64,000 nt of DNA from Ashinkailepas kermadecensis (lineage: Eukaryota > Arthropoda > Thecostraca > Neolepadidae): the NCBI GenBank assembly GCA_034440615.1, contig JAOTOM010002239.1, forward strand, positions 1 through 64,000, given 5' to 3'. Both the position numbers and the translations under genes were made by a program. The notes beneath the pieces were generated by a model, which ran no database searches, was not told the origin of the DNA, and was given only the letters and a program-made list of their open reading frames with translations. Below are positions 10,601 to 21,238 of this stretch, one piece after another. The stretch's first letter is position 1. Every line of letters starts with the position of its first letter.

Positions 10601-13600
10601 CGTATTTTCGCTGGGCAATGAAACACTGCGATTTTTTCACACAAATTGTGACGCTTCCGCCCAGTCGGTGCCGTAGATGCTCATCGTCTGCAGCGTGCAG
10701 TGGAAGTAGGTGCGGCAGGCTCTACCTCCTGAGCTGCCTGAAGCTGACAGGGCTCAATAAATAGCAGTCTGAAATGCTTAGGGTACACGAGGTATGGAGA
10801 ACATTATAGTATGAGACCACCAGTGTAGCGGGTGGGTCCAATGTAGTCGGATGCGCTGCTAGTATGCTGGCTTTGGTGACCTAGGCTCCGAACTGGTAAT
10901 AAATAAGGTGTAGGATAAGTGAAGTTCTGCTGCATAGCAAAAGACATATGAGGTCAGTCCAGATCACGCCTGGTAAACATTGTCTCAGGATAGCCGATTT
11001 TGGTCTCTTTGCATAGATTGATCTAAGATAACCTTAGCTTGTGACATCACGAACCTTAGAATAGAACCATCTCCCAAAATTACACCTTCCCTGAGCGTCT
11101 CGTTCTCTCAGCCCTCTCATCGGGAGGGCGCGTTGCACCTCACCCACCTCCACTTCGCCCCGTAAATAGTGGATTGCTATGGTGAGAACCGAAATTCTTC
11201 TTGAGCTGGGTTGAGCTAAGACTCAACTTAATTCAACTCAACTATCAACAGTAAGTTGAGAATTCGGAAGGGGTGACATTGTACAACTTCGAAAATTGTT
11301 TGTGCGAACGAAGGCTTCGAATTTATGGAAAATGAAACCGAAGAAATATGATCTTAGAACTTGTTTTGTGTTCCTACAGCAGATCTGAACTACCGCAGCA
11401 CATTGTGGGCCGCGGAAAGTGAGCTTTCAGCCAGATGCAAGCTTCTCGAACTTCGATCAAAACATAATCAAGCATAACTCGTGTTAGGACTATTCCATAT
11501 GCTTACAAAATGTATGGGTGTTCCCCTACATTGAAACCATTTTAATATCTGAGTGCAGAAACTGATAATTTACATATTGTGAGAATGGAAATGGAAGTTT
11601 CCAAAAATGTAAATAAGAGGTTTTCATGTTAGTATTTGCTTCACCCTCCCAGTCCTTCATGATATTACGAATAGCCGACGGAAAATAACGGCACGGAAGG
11701 CTGACTTCATCGGCCCTCTCTCCAGACGGGCCGAAGAAGCTGCACTCAGCTCATCAATGTTATACTAATTGTCTCTTAATGTGACACATCGATAACATTT
11801 CTCCACCGCCACAACCGGCATCCAGAGACGCCTGTATGGGCGGTTGTCACCAAAGCGGCCACCCCCTCCCCCCTCAGCAGTACCAACTGGTAGCCATCAC
11901 AGGCACGCTGTTTATTGGCAGGTACCCTCCGGTAGGGGCAATCACCATCACAGGTATGCTGCTCATTGACAGGTGACCCCCCCCCCTCCGGTAGGGTCGT
12001 TGGTCGCCATCACAGGTACGCTGTTTGTTGGCAGGCACCCTCCGGTAGGGTTGTTGTTAGCCATCACAGGTACTCTGTCTGTGCCCTCCGGTAGGGTCGT
12101 TGGTCGCCATCACAGGTACGCTGTTTGTTGGCAGGTACCCTCCGGTAGGGTCGTTGGTCGCCATCACAGGTACGCTGTTTGTTGGCAGGTACCCTCCGGT
12201 AGGGTCGTTGGTCGCCATCACAGGTACGCTGTTTGCCGACAGGTGCCCGCCGTCGTGCTGGCTGCCCTGGCGGTGGCGGCGCTGGTACCCTCCGGTAGGG
12301 TCGTTGGTCGCCATCACAGGTACACTGTTTGTTGGCAGGCACCCTCCGGTAGGGTCGTTGGTCGCCATCACAGGTACGCTGTTTGTTGGCAGGTACCCTC
12401 CGGTAGGGTCGTTGGTCGCCATCACAGGTACGCTGTTTGCCGACAGGTGCCCGCCGTCGTGCTGGCTGCCCTGGCGGTGGCGGCGCTGATCACCAATGCG
12501 TCGGCGCATCACTCGTGAGTGAAACTCTACACGCACCAGAGGCCTGATTTTTCGAGTCCCTGGCTCCATGTTTTTCCATCCACCTCGATTTTCTTCGAGC
12601 TCCGGTATGTTTTTCGATGCCGTACGCGATTTTTCAAGGCATCTGATGATATGTTCGGTGCTCCAGAACCATTTTCCTGACCCGGACTTTTTTTTTGAAT
12701 CCCTCCTTATTTTGGAGGGCTCCGGCTTTCTTTTTCGGATTCCGATGCGACTTTGGGGGTCACACAGTGCTTATGTGGAGCCCTAGACGACGATTGTTGG
12801 CAGCCCCGACGTGAATTTTTGATGCCCAGACCAAATTTGTGGTACTACCGATGGGAATTATGGGTCCGAGCGCGATATTTGGTGGGACCGGTTCGAGTTT
12901 TCGGGGCGCGTTGTACTTAGCTGTGGCCCCAACGCGATCTTGGCGGTTCCTGTTGCAGATTTTCGGGCCTCGGGGCGAGTTTTCTGGGGCCCGCCGCATT
13001 TACTTGGAGCCCCTACGCAAATTCTGGTGGACCGACGCGAATTTTTGTGGCCCCAGCGCGACTTTTGGGGGCCTCGGCTCGATTCCTGGGAGCATATCCC
13101 TCTTAGGAGGGAGGGGTCATTTGCCCCTTTGATATGCCACTGCGGCCACCGAAGGAGTTTTTTGTTCAGCCGATGGCACCTTTCGGAGTATAAAAGCCCT
13201 ACGGGTAATTTTTGCCGGAACTGTTCTTAATTTGCCGGTGCTGGGGTCCATTCGATCGAGTCTCGGTGTGAACTTTTGGACATCGAGTTCTATTTTTAAA
13301 GGTCTTGATGTGATATATTTGATGTGATAGCCTCCTTGACAATCCTGTAGGCCTCCTTTGCAATCCAGGGGGCCTCCTTGACAATCCTGTGGGCCTCCTT
13401 TGCAATCCTGGAGGCCTCCTTGACAATCATGTGGGCCTCCTTTGCAATCCTGGGGGCCTCCTTTGTAATCCTGTGGGCCTCCTTTGCAATCCTGGGGGGC
13501 CTCCTTTGCAATCATGGGGTCTCCTTTGTAATCACGGGAGCCTCCTTTGCAATCCTGGGGGCTTCCTTTGCAATCCTGGAGGCCTCCTTTGCGATCCTGG

Positions 13601-16600
13601 GGGTCTCCTTTGCAATCCTGGGGCCTCCTTTGCAATCCTGTGGGCCTCCTTTGCAATCCTGGGGGACTCCTTGATAATCCTGTGGGCCTCCTTTGCAATC
13701 CTGGTGCCTCCTTTGTAATCCTGTGGGCCTCCTTTGCAATCATGCAGGCCTCCTTGACAATCCTGTGGGCCTCCTTTGCAATCCTGGGGGCCTCCTTTGT
13801 AATCCTGTGGGCCTTTGCATTCCTGGGGGCCTCCTTTGCAATCATTGGGGCCTCCTTTGTAATCACGGGAGCCTCCTTTGCAATACTGGGGGCCTCCTTT
13901 GCAATCCTGGTGGCCTCCATCGCAATCCTGGGGGCCTCCTTTGCAATCATGGGGCCTCCTTTGCAATCATGGGGGCCTCCTTCGCTAGCCTGGAGGCATC
14001 CTTCGCTAGCCTGGAGGCATCCTTCGCAATCCTGGGGTCTACTTTGCAATCATGGGGCCTCCTTTGCAATCATGGGGGCCTCCTTTGCAATCCTGAGGGC
14101 CTTCTTTGCGATCCTGGAGACCTTTGCAATCCTGGGGGCCTCCTTTGCAATCCTGGGGGCCTCCTTTGTAATCCTGAAGGCCTCCTTTGCAATCCTGGAG
14201 GCCTCCTTTCCAATCCTGGGGGCCTCCTTCGCAATCCTGGGGGCCTCCTTTGCAATCCTGGGGGCCTCCTTTGCAATCCTGGGGGCCTCCTTTGCAATCA
14301 TGGGGGCCTCCTTTGTAATCCCGGGGGCCTCCTTTGCAATCCTGGAGGCCTCCTTTGCAATCCTGTGGGTCTCCTTTACAATCCTGGGGGCCTCCTTTGT
14401 AATCACGGGGGCCTCCCTTTCAATCCTGGTGGCCTCCTTTGCATTCCTGGGGGCCTCCGTGCCAATTGTTGGCACTCTTGATTTCTGGGGCCTGCTATCT
14501 TCTCCTAGGTGACTCCTTCTTCGAATTAGGGGCCTCCTCTCACGTCTTGGAGGCCTCCTCCCATGTCTCGTCGGCCTCCTTGCTCACTTTTTTCCTGTGC
14601 ATTTCCGGATAGGGGCCTCCTCAAATTTCAGGGGGTGGCGCCCCCGTCTCACGACAGGGGGCGACTGCCCCCCTCCCCCCCCCGGTGGCGACGCCCTCGG
14701 TGAGCAGGTACCGAAAGCCTGATATTGTTTTCGAGTTGTTAGATCATAGGGAAGATTTCCCCTCCCCACACTGCGGCGAGGGTTCATGGATAATTAATTG
14801 TAATCCTAAGAGGCTTAATCCCATTGTTTGCCCCACAACGGGATGATTGCCCCACAACGGGAATCCCATTGTTTGTCACAAAATATTAACTATGGTGACA
14901 ACCTGTAATTTGTGACAAACCTTTCCCAACATTTTAACACCTTTTGGGACGATAGTGTTTTGAGTAAAACGAAATTTCCAACAAAATCATGTGTTAGTTA
15001 ACACACCGAACCGTATTTGCCTTGACCTCGTTTAATCTTATTGGAGAGATATTATTTTTAGTACTTTTTAATGAGCTAAAGTCGAATTCTGCAGCCATCA
15101 TGTTCACTCCTGGAAATCCTAAGGCATTTGTTTCCCCGCTTTTGCAAACCCTTGGATATGATATTTGGCACGGATTATGGCAGTTCGGCCATCATCTGTT
15201 TTTGTTTTACCTTGCATGTTGCTTGGTCAACCGACATTTGGATAAGTTGTTGCTACAAACCTCAGCTAAATTATTGTATTTACTTCGCAGCTTCAGCAGC
15301 AATATATTCGGCTGTTTACATCTAACATGCATGGGAAGATCGATGGGTTACCGAAATCAACTGGGTATCATTGAATTTGTATCGTAGCACGCAAGATACC
15401 AGCTATCCCTAGTCTCTGTTTCTCTCTTTCTCTCTCTCACTCTTTCTCCCTCCCCTCCCCCTTCCCTCTCCCTCTCCCTCTCCCTCCCTCTCTCTCTGTC
15501 TCTCTCTCAGTGTCTCTGTCTCTTTTTCTCTCTCTTATTTTGTGGTGGCATGGTGACTGGGAAGCAGCCCCCGCTGGTAGGAAGCGCACGCTCGGTAGAC
15601 GAGTGTTCAAATGCCGTGTCTTCAGCAAAGGGCAACCATCAACATGATAACAGTGGTGGCCCACTCAGCATCATAATAAATGTTGCTGATAGGCGGCACA
15701 CTTTTGTCCTCTTGGCATGTTTGTGAGCTCGTTGTTGGATTTACTGGATTTGTCCAGCCGTTCCGCGAGTTCTGCTCCGATAGTGACTTACAGCGACTGT
15801 CCAGCTCTCGTAACTTTACTCTGGCAAGGAAAACGAGTTTATCACAAAGATTCGAAAGCAGCCGAGTAGCTCTTCCAGCAAAGGGAGGGACCTCTGAAGA
15901 AGCGACGTGATGCTTATTGCGTTTTCCTTCCGCAAGTTGCCAATCTCTATAGCTGACTAATTGAGCAATATTTAGAGTGCACTAGATATTAGCCAAGAAC
16001 AACAGAGGAGGTGAAAAGCGTCGATTGTCGCCGAAGGAAATGGAGACAAGCCAGTTGTCCGACCGGTTTCTTTTATTGTTTCGATCATATGTTACCCAAT
16101 CAACAAAGAAGAAAGTAAATGTTTTTATCATGGCGATGCATAGTTTGACCAATGCTGAGAAACACCAGTAATACATGCTTCATCTGCCGCCAAGCGTTCG
16201 AAAAATGATCATCATATCGCACACCTCGCTGCCAAGGAAACAATATCGTCATCCCTGCACCGATTAAATATATAACCACCGCACGGAATGTTGGCATGTG
16301 TTTACCGCTTAGCCTCTTGTCCGGCTCATGCTTTGATGCGCCACAAACATGATTGCGACCACCAAAACGAACACGAAACACGTGTGGTCGGCGTGCTGGT
16401 GAGCACTCGGTGCTGCCGATAATGTTATTGCCTTCGTGGCCTCGACTGCAGGTGATTTCCGCATCTATCATGATTATTTGATGGTTATGGTCACGGTTAA
16501 CCCGAAGCTGATAATGTTTTCTTATTGTTGATTGTTGTTGTGGTCCAGTGGCGTAGTCAAGGGAGGCAAAAGGGGAAATTCCCCCGCACCTGAGAGGTGG

Positions 16601-19600
16601 TCCAAGCAAGAATCGCGCCGTGCTTGGCTAAATTACGCCGGGCGGTCCTGAAAGCACACCGGAAGTCCAGACGCGTGCCGGAACCTTCGGAAAGACACAG
16701 TGTCTTACAAAAAACGACATGGCCTTAAATATGCCCCGGACCTCTAAATAATCACACCGGTAGCCTTAAGAAAGTAGAGAAGACCTTCAAAATGCACCGA
16801 CGGGCCCCCAAGTCACAACAGGGCCGCAAAGACGGCATGGGAGGCTAAAGCATACCGGATCCGTAAAAGCGCGCGATCCCAGTGGTACACTGGAGGGGGG
16901 GGGGGGACAAAGGAGCAGTTGCCCACCTGAGAGATAGTGGACCCCAAATAAATCTTAAAAAATCAGAAAAAATTATGTCGGAACCCAAAAAAATCGCACT
17001 GGCACCCCATAAAGGTGCCAGGCCCCCAAAGTTCCACCTGGACCCAATCGCCAAGCCGGGACCAGGGAAAATTCAGAAGGGACCACTGGGAATCAATTCG
17101 GGCCCGGAAAATAACTTTCGAGTCCCAAATATCGCGCCCAAGGCCCCATGGAATCGCGTAGGACCCCGAAGAAAACGTGTGGGCACTAAAAAATATCACG
17201 CCGAGACCCTGATTAATTATTAGGTGTCCATACCCATTTCCGGTGACCCTGATAACATACTAGAAAAAAATAATTTGAACAACGGGGAGGGATGATTTAG
17301 ACACGATGCTGGTACCTATGTGGGGCTCCATCAACAGGAAAATTATGTTGTCACTAGTTATTTGAATACAAAATAAAATGGGCCTCATTGGAAAATGGGC
17401 CTCATTGGAAAAAATAGTGGTCGCGATCCGTTGACTTAAAAAAGGTTGTTAGCTGAGGTTCATTCGCATCCGTTTCCCCCCCCCGCCTAATGATACGCCT
17501 AATGATACGCCATTGTTATGCAATGGCGTAATAAGCAATCCTAAGCAATCCTAATGATACGCTATTGTTATGGTTGTGATATTGCTGTCTGTGCCTATGC
17601 AAAATAGCAACGCAAACGAGACAATGTGACTCATACAGGTGCCACAAGATGGTGCCACGTGGGTGTGGTCCGATGTGACCGGGTGAATCTGCCCGGTCAC
17701 ATCTGGACAGGGTGTAACACCTGTGTGACGACGTGTGACTGTGTAATGTGACCAAATGCGACTGTGCAGGCTGGCCAGATGTGACTGTGGGTGTGATGAG
17801 ATGCCACTGTGTAAGTGTAGCCAGATATGACTGTGTCGGCTGGACAGGTGTGACTGTGGGTGTGATGAGATGCCACTGTGTAAGTGTAGCCAGATATGAC
17901 TGTGTCGGCTGGACAGGTGTGACTGTGGGTGTGATGAGATGCCACTGTGTAAGTGTAGCCAGATATGACTGTGTCGGCTGGACAGATGTGACTGTGGGTG
18001 TGTAATACGATGTGACTGTGCAAGTGTAGACAAATGTGACTGTGTAGGCTGGACAGGTGTGACTGTGTGGGTGTTGGTTGGTAGGTTGGGCTCCGGTGAT
18101 GCGCGACCGTGTGGAGCTGTGTATCTGTGATCAGGTGTGGCTGTGTAGATGTGACCGTGTAGAGTTGTGTAGCTATGATCGGGTGTGGCTGTGTAGATGT
18201 GACCGTGTAGAGCTGTGTAGCTATGACCAGGTGTGGCTGTGTAGATGTGACCGTGTAGAGCTGTGTAGCTATGATCGGGTGTGGCTGTGTAGATGTGACC
18301 GTGTAGAGCTGTGTAGCTATGATCGGGTGTGGCTGTGTAGATGTGACCGTGTAGAGCTGTGTAGCTATGACCAGGTGTGGCTGTGTAGATGTGACCGTGT
18401 AGAGTTGTGTAGCTATGACCAGGTGTGGCTGTGTAGATGTGACCGTGTAGAGCTGTGTGGCTGTGATCAGGTGATACTGTGTAGCTGTGACCAGGTGTGC
18501 CTGTGCAGATGTGACCGTGTAGAGCTGTCTAACTGCGACCCCGTTTGACGGCATCGCCTTGATTTCAGAGGAGGCGGGGGTTACGACTATCGCTGGCAGA
18601 ACGGCCCGCTGAGTTACGGCAGCCAGAGTGTGGTGTTCGGCGGGAGGCACGGTCCCGTCCGCCACGTCCGCCGCAGCCCATACGGTACAGGTCCGAGGGG
18701 GGGGGCGTCTGAGTATCCCGGGAACTCCTCCTTGGTGACTACGACGTAGGTCAGAGACGCCCGTCTAGATGTTCCGGGAACTCACCCTTGGTGGCTGCGG
18801 TGCTAGTCTGAAAGTCCAGGCTAACTATCCCGGAAGCTAGTTCCCCTGAAAGCAATCCTCCACGATAATTATTTGTTGTAAAATCTATGCTGGGTGTCAA
18901 TTTTTCGTGTCCTCGTGATATTGCTACATATATTTACTTAGGCAGTTACTGGCGTATATTCCCATGCACTGATGGGGCTTTTAGAGCCCTTACATAACAT
19001 TGGAATCAATCGACAGATCGAAATGAAACCAAGTGCAATAGATTGCCCAACAACAGGGCAATATTGGGGTATATTCAACTTTGTTCACAAGGACAATTAA
19101 CCCTCCACAATTAATGGAGGGTTAATATATTTCGATTGCGTGATGCCAATTAATTATGACATTAACGCACGTCGCATCCAAAGCAGTGTAAGTATTTACG
19201 CTTGATGTGTCTTACACAAACAATGATATTTGTGGCGTCTTTCTAAAGGGCTATGGTACTGTCGGTATGATGAGCGCCATTTGTCCTTGTATTTCTGTTC
19301 TCAATATTCATGCTGCTAATACCTGTACTGGTTGTAAAATACATGCTGTAAAAGTATTCCAGACCCCTGTAATAATCAGAGAATTTGTGTTAATTTGCAA
19401 ATCCCCATCTCAGGCACGTCACAAGCATGCTACAGTGTGGCGCGCAACGCATGCTTGGTGACTTTAAAAGTAATCATAAAGTATTCTCAGAGGATCGTTC
19501 ATGGAATACTTACAAACAAACCAAGATAAAGACTTGTTGACTTTTGCTTAGATGGAACAAGTACAGTGTTGGAAAGTCTGAGGGTCTTGTTGAAAAATAC

Positions 19601-21238
19601 CTGCGGTTTCGGCATTGAGCAATTATCAACAGTGGCTGTCAAAGCGGTTATTAGGTTGTCATGATTTGCTTGCATCATTAAGAAACAAATCGGGCGCGTT
19701 TCGGTTCCTAGAATCAGTGCTCGAAGAGTACGCTTCAGGTTGTCAAATGCAGGTCAAAATTATAATCACGAGATTCACTTGACAAAAGTACCACACAAAA
19801 CGCAACTAAAGAAATACAATAGAGCTGTGTCTTCATTAATCTGATCCGAATGCGCTGCCAGCTTACGCAGACCATGTCGGCAGGTGCAAGATACGGAGCA
19901 AGTCGCGGCCTGTTCGGCGGCCAGTTCGGCGGCCAGTTCGGCGGCCAGTTCGGCGGCCAGTTCGGCGGCCAGTTCGGCGGCCAGTCCGGCGGCAGGTCAG
20001 GCGCCTACGATGGTCCGGTCACCGTGCAGCACCACTTTCACCACCACCACCGGGCACCTCACTACCCGCACAGCTACCGCCAGGGCGCGCCGGTCCCCCG
20101 GCACGCCACGAGGGGCTTCGGCTTCCGGCAGGGATTCGGCGGGCGGGCACCGGCGCCCGGGTTCGCCTTCCAGCAGCGCCCAGGGTTCGGTGTTGACTTG
20201 CCAAGCGTACGGCCCGGGTTCGCAGGCCAGCAGCGCCCAGGGTTCGGTGTTGACTTGCCAAGCGTACGGCCCGGGTTCGCAGGGCAGCAGGGGCACGGCG
20301 ACGGAAATGTTGGGTTTCCCATCAACATTCGTGATCCTCCGGCTGGATTTGCAGCTGATCAGGGCCAGGGATTCGGGCTCGGCGTGCAGGATCAGAACTT
20401 TGCCGATCAGAACTTTGCCGTTAACGATGCTGTCGGATCGCCTGTGGTGGAGGACGTTCAGCAGGCTCTCACTTTCGATCCCGCCCCTGAAAGCCGGACC
20501 ATCACTTCCGGCGGTGCTGGGTCGGCGAGCGTTCCCTCGCAGGACGCCGTGGTTGTCCAGTCCTCTGCGCCCGTCGACCAGCCGAACCTGCGCACACACA
20601 CGAGCGTCGTCTCCTTGGAGGCGGCCGCTCTGAGACAGAACAGCCTGGACGTGTCCGACCGTCTGTCGGGGACGCGTGAGGTCGGCTCGGTGGGCCCCTC
20701 CACCACGGCGGCGCCGGCGCCGGTCTCGTCGGTCACGTCGGTCACGTCGGCCACGCCGGTCACGTCGGTCAGGCTGCTCTCGTCGGTCACACCGGTCACG
20801 TCGGCTAAGCTGGTCACGCCGGTCACGTCGGTTACCCCGATCACGTCGGTCACCCCGATCACGTCGGTCACGACGGTCACGCCCGTCACGACGGTCGCCA
20901 GCCCGATCTTGCCGACGGGTCCGGTGCTGACGTCGTCGTCGCTGTCCGACCCGCGGCCACTGTTCGGGCCGACGACGTCGAGCGTGGTGCTCGCCCTCGC
21001 GGAGCAGCCGGCGGCCACGACCCCCTCCGGCGTGTCGCAGAGTTTCTCGGTGCTCGGCCGGCTGGTGACGAGCGCGCTGCAGCCTGCCGCAGAGCCTGCC
21101 GCACAGCCTGCCGCCGACCAGGACGGCCGAGCCGGACGAGGCTACACGTACGACCCGCCGGCCGGCACCAAGATAGAGCTGGGCTACGCGTACAACGCGC
21201 CGGCCGGCGCTCGTCTGGCGGACGACCTGGCGCCGTAG
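7669..21238 (+). CDS. Secreted Gly/His/Gln-rich cuticle-like matrix protein, four exons
   Basis: I joined four exons by splice signals: 7669-7677, 12447-12514, 18569-18684 and 19884-21238 (1548 nt, 515 aa). Intron phases 0, 2 and 1 agree at every junction, with donors GTGAGT, GTGAGT, GTACAG and acceptors GACAG, TTTCAG, GGCAG. Residues 1-22 form a signal peptide (MKL, then a V/A/L-rich core, then NASA). Residues 27-64 are Gly/Tyr-rich with YDYRWQNGPLSYG and a basic RHVRR stretch that could be a proprotein cleavage site. About 74-100 hold FGGQ repeats, then a HHFHHHH stretch, two copies of a 19-residue QQRPGFGVDLPS-type repeat near 165-203, a Ser/Thr/Val-rich stretch near 350-413, and two C-terminal GYxYxxPAG motifs near 484-512. 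Interrupting the signal peptide after three codons is typical of arthropod cuticle genes. No chitin-binding R&R domain is present, so a cuticular, cement or other extracellular matrix role is inference. No polyadenylation signal was found close downstream. Confidence 0.75.
7764..8065. repeat. 15-bp minisatellite near the 5' end of intron 1
   Basis: About 19 copies of a 15-bp unit, CAGGTCTGCCATTGA with variants at several positions. Every unit contains AGGT preceded by C, a CAG|GT proto-splice core. The array begins about 90 bp inside intron 1. Because 15 is a multiple of three it produces periodic five-residue open frames on both strands, which I treat as artefacts. Confidence 0.93.
8066..8524. 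other. Unique intron 1 sequence, nothing recognised
   Basis: AT-rich sequence inside intron 1 with no open frame, repeat or RNA structure that I can support. Confidence 0.4.
8525..8675. mobile_element. Short dispersed element, copy A
   Basis: This segment matches 22225-22465 in inverted order. Shared blocks include GCGTGTAAAGAAA, TACTCAACGTTTCGGCCAGG, AGCACCTCCTGGTATATTGAA and GGAGCATCTAAGA. The AACGTTTCGGCC core resembles motifs seen at the ends of Penelope-like and some foldback elements, but I see no protein and leave the class open. Confidence 0.65.
8676..10289. other. Intron 1 sequence without recognised feature
   Basis: Mixed composition with a G-rich run at 9640-9670, a duplicated GGTGTTGCTACCAGGCG segment at 9508-9570, and a GGGGTACCGAC block near 9968 like those in the inverted repeat. 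A GC-rich stretch from about 10055 to 10640 gives a 187-codon open frame with no domain and poor composition, which I do not call. Confidence 0.35.
10290..10400. repeat. Short tandem repeat of GAGCGACGTCAC-type units
   Basis: About six diverged units of 18-20 bp, each with GCGACGT followed by CAC or TAC and then GAGCC or TAGCC. Several contain GACGTCAC, which includes the CRE half-site CGTCA. A run of CRE-like sites in an intron could be regulatory, but the simpler reading is a minisatellite. Confidence 0.7.
10640..11880. other. Unique intron 1 sequence, nothing recognised
   Basis: AT-rich, with no supported open frame, transposon end or tandem repeat. The last 50 bases before the next array become GC-rich. 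Confidence 0.4.
11885..12446. repeat. 54-bp minisatellite ending exactly at the exon 2 acceptor
   Basis: About ten copies of a 54-bp unit with landmarks GGTACCCTCCGGTAGGG, CGTTGGTCGCCATC, ACAGGTACGCTG and TTTGTTGGCAG. Each unit carries two AG|GT sites. The block TTTGTTGGCAG|GTACC parallels the true acceptor TTTGCCGACAG|GTGCC at 12436-12451. The array therefore runs into, and contains versions of, the real 3' splice site. It is interrupted at 12243-12284 by a partial copy of exon 2. Confidence 0.93.
12243..12284 (+). other. In-frame 42-nt duplicate of the 5' part of exon 2
   Basis: The 42 bases are identical to the first 42 bases of exon 2 (14 codons, GTG to CTG). They have the same CGACAG acceptor in front, and GTACCC behind because the array resumes there. 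As 42 is divisible by three and the phase is 0, inclusion would insert a second hydrophobic stretch into the signal peptide without a frameshift. It looks like one tandem duplication of part of the array plus the exon edge. Confidence 0.85.
12447..12514 (+). CDS. Exon 2: signal-peptide exon
   Basis: Sixty-eight nt encoding VPAVVLAALAVAALITNASA then HH and two bases of a Ser codon. Third codon positions are nearly all G or C, as expected for a real exon here. Acceptor GCCGACAG lies at 12439-12446 and donor GTGAGT at 12515-12520. The likely signal peptidase cut follows NASA. The phase-2 end matches the first base of exon 3 (TC plus A gives Ser). Confidence 0.8.
12550..13110. repeat. Old, degenerate minisatellite in intron 2
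   Basis: Irregular units of about 24-30 bp with a recurring GCGACTTTTGGGGGCC / GCGAATTTTTGTGGCCCC theme. The units are too diverged for a clean period. The same theme occurs in the opposite orientation at 16600-17220. Confidence 0.6.
13330..14560. repeat. 22-bp minisatellite in intron 2
   Basis: More than 50 copies of a 22-bp unit with core GGCCTCCTTTGCAATCCTGG. Variants substitute GTAATC, ACAATC, ATCATG or ATCACG. The array is long, moderately homogeneous and decays at its 3' end into CTCCTCTCACGTC-like sequence. Periodic open frames on both strands result from the repeat. Confidence 0.95.
14561..16599. other. Intron 2 sequence with minor repeats, no gene
   Basis: 14630-14700 is a GC-rich fragment with GGCGCCCCCGTCTC and poly-C. 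14820-14880 holds a short duplication of CCCCACAACGGGA. 15416-15535 is a CT-rich microsatellite-like tract. 16551-16600 (GTGGCGTAGTCAAGGGAGG) resembles the start of a family of dispersed SINE-like fragments common in invertebrates. A 169-codon minus-strand frame at 16.1-16.6 kb has no domain and is not called. Confidence 0.45.
16600..17220. repeat. Old, degenerate minisatellite in intron 2, inverse orientation
   Basis: Irregular units with GGACCCCAAA, AAATCGC and GGCCCC, the reverse complement of the theme at 12550-13110. A G run of about 14 bases lies at 16896-16909. Confidence 0.55.
17690..18070. repeat. 69-bp minisatellite in intron 2
   Basis: About five units. The central three are almost identical, with TGACTGTGTCGGCTGGACAG starting near 17828, 17897 and 17966 (69-bp spacing). 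Each unit holds GACAG|GTGTGA. Subrepeats of TGTGACTGTG show the array grew from a shorter motif. Confidence 0.93.
18080..18540. repeat. 47-bp minisatellite just upstream of exon 3
   Basis: About nine units of 47 bp with landmarks GTGTGGCTGTGTAGATGTGA and CCGTGTAGAGCTGTGTAGC. Several units contain ACCAG|GTGTGG. The array ends about 28 bp before the exon 3 acceptor (TTTCAG at 18563-18568). Confidence 0.95.
18569..18684 (+). CDS. Exon 3: Gly/Tyr-rich segment
   Basis: One hundred and sixteen nt encoding GGGGYDYRWQNGPLSYGSQ, then SVVFGGRHGPVRHVRRSPY and the first base of a Gly codon. Acceptor CTTGATTTCAG, donor GTACAG. Start phase 2 and end phase 1 fit its neighbours exactly. The RHVRR tract matches the R-x-x-R pattern of furin-type convertases, so a short propeptide is possible. 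Confidence 0.75.
18685..19883 (+). other. Intron 3
   Basis: Starts GTACAGGTCCGAG and ends TCGGCAG. Its first 150 bases hold two or three diverged units with ATCCCGGGAACTC / TTCCGGGAACTC, again a repeat hugging a donor. 19096-19126 is a 12-bp-stem hairpin, ATTAACCCTCCA paired with TGGAGGGTTAAT. The rest is AT-rich with nothing recognised. Confidence 0.6.
19884..21238 (+). CDS. Exon 4: repeat-rich C-terminal bulk of the protein
   Basis: The acceptor at 19882-19883 (TCGGCAG) is the only nearby AG giving the phase required by exon 3; AGs at 19861 and 19870 would shift the frame. The exon carries the FGGQ repeats, His cluster, the two 19-residue repeats, the TSVTPVTSV-type tract and the GYTYDPPAG / GYAYNAPAG end, then TAG at 21236-21238. 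GC content and third-position G/C are high throughout. Two other frames stay open for long stretches because of this composition. Confidence 0.8.

Noticed and set aside
13117..14512. 310- and 321-codon frames with AKEAPRI or NPGGLLC repeats
   Set aside because: Translation of the 22-bp array inside intron 2 of the plus-strand gene.
15550..15640. tRNA-like SINE near the CT tract
   Set aside because: Only a weak box B-like GTTCAAATGCC; box A spacing and arms do not hold up.
16100..16609. 169-codon minus-strand frame
   Set aside because: No recognisable motif; lies in intron 2 and overlaps a dispersed-repeat fragment.
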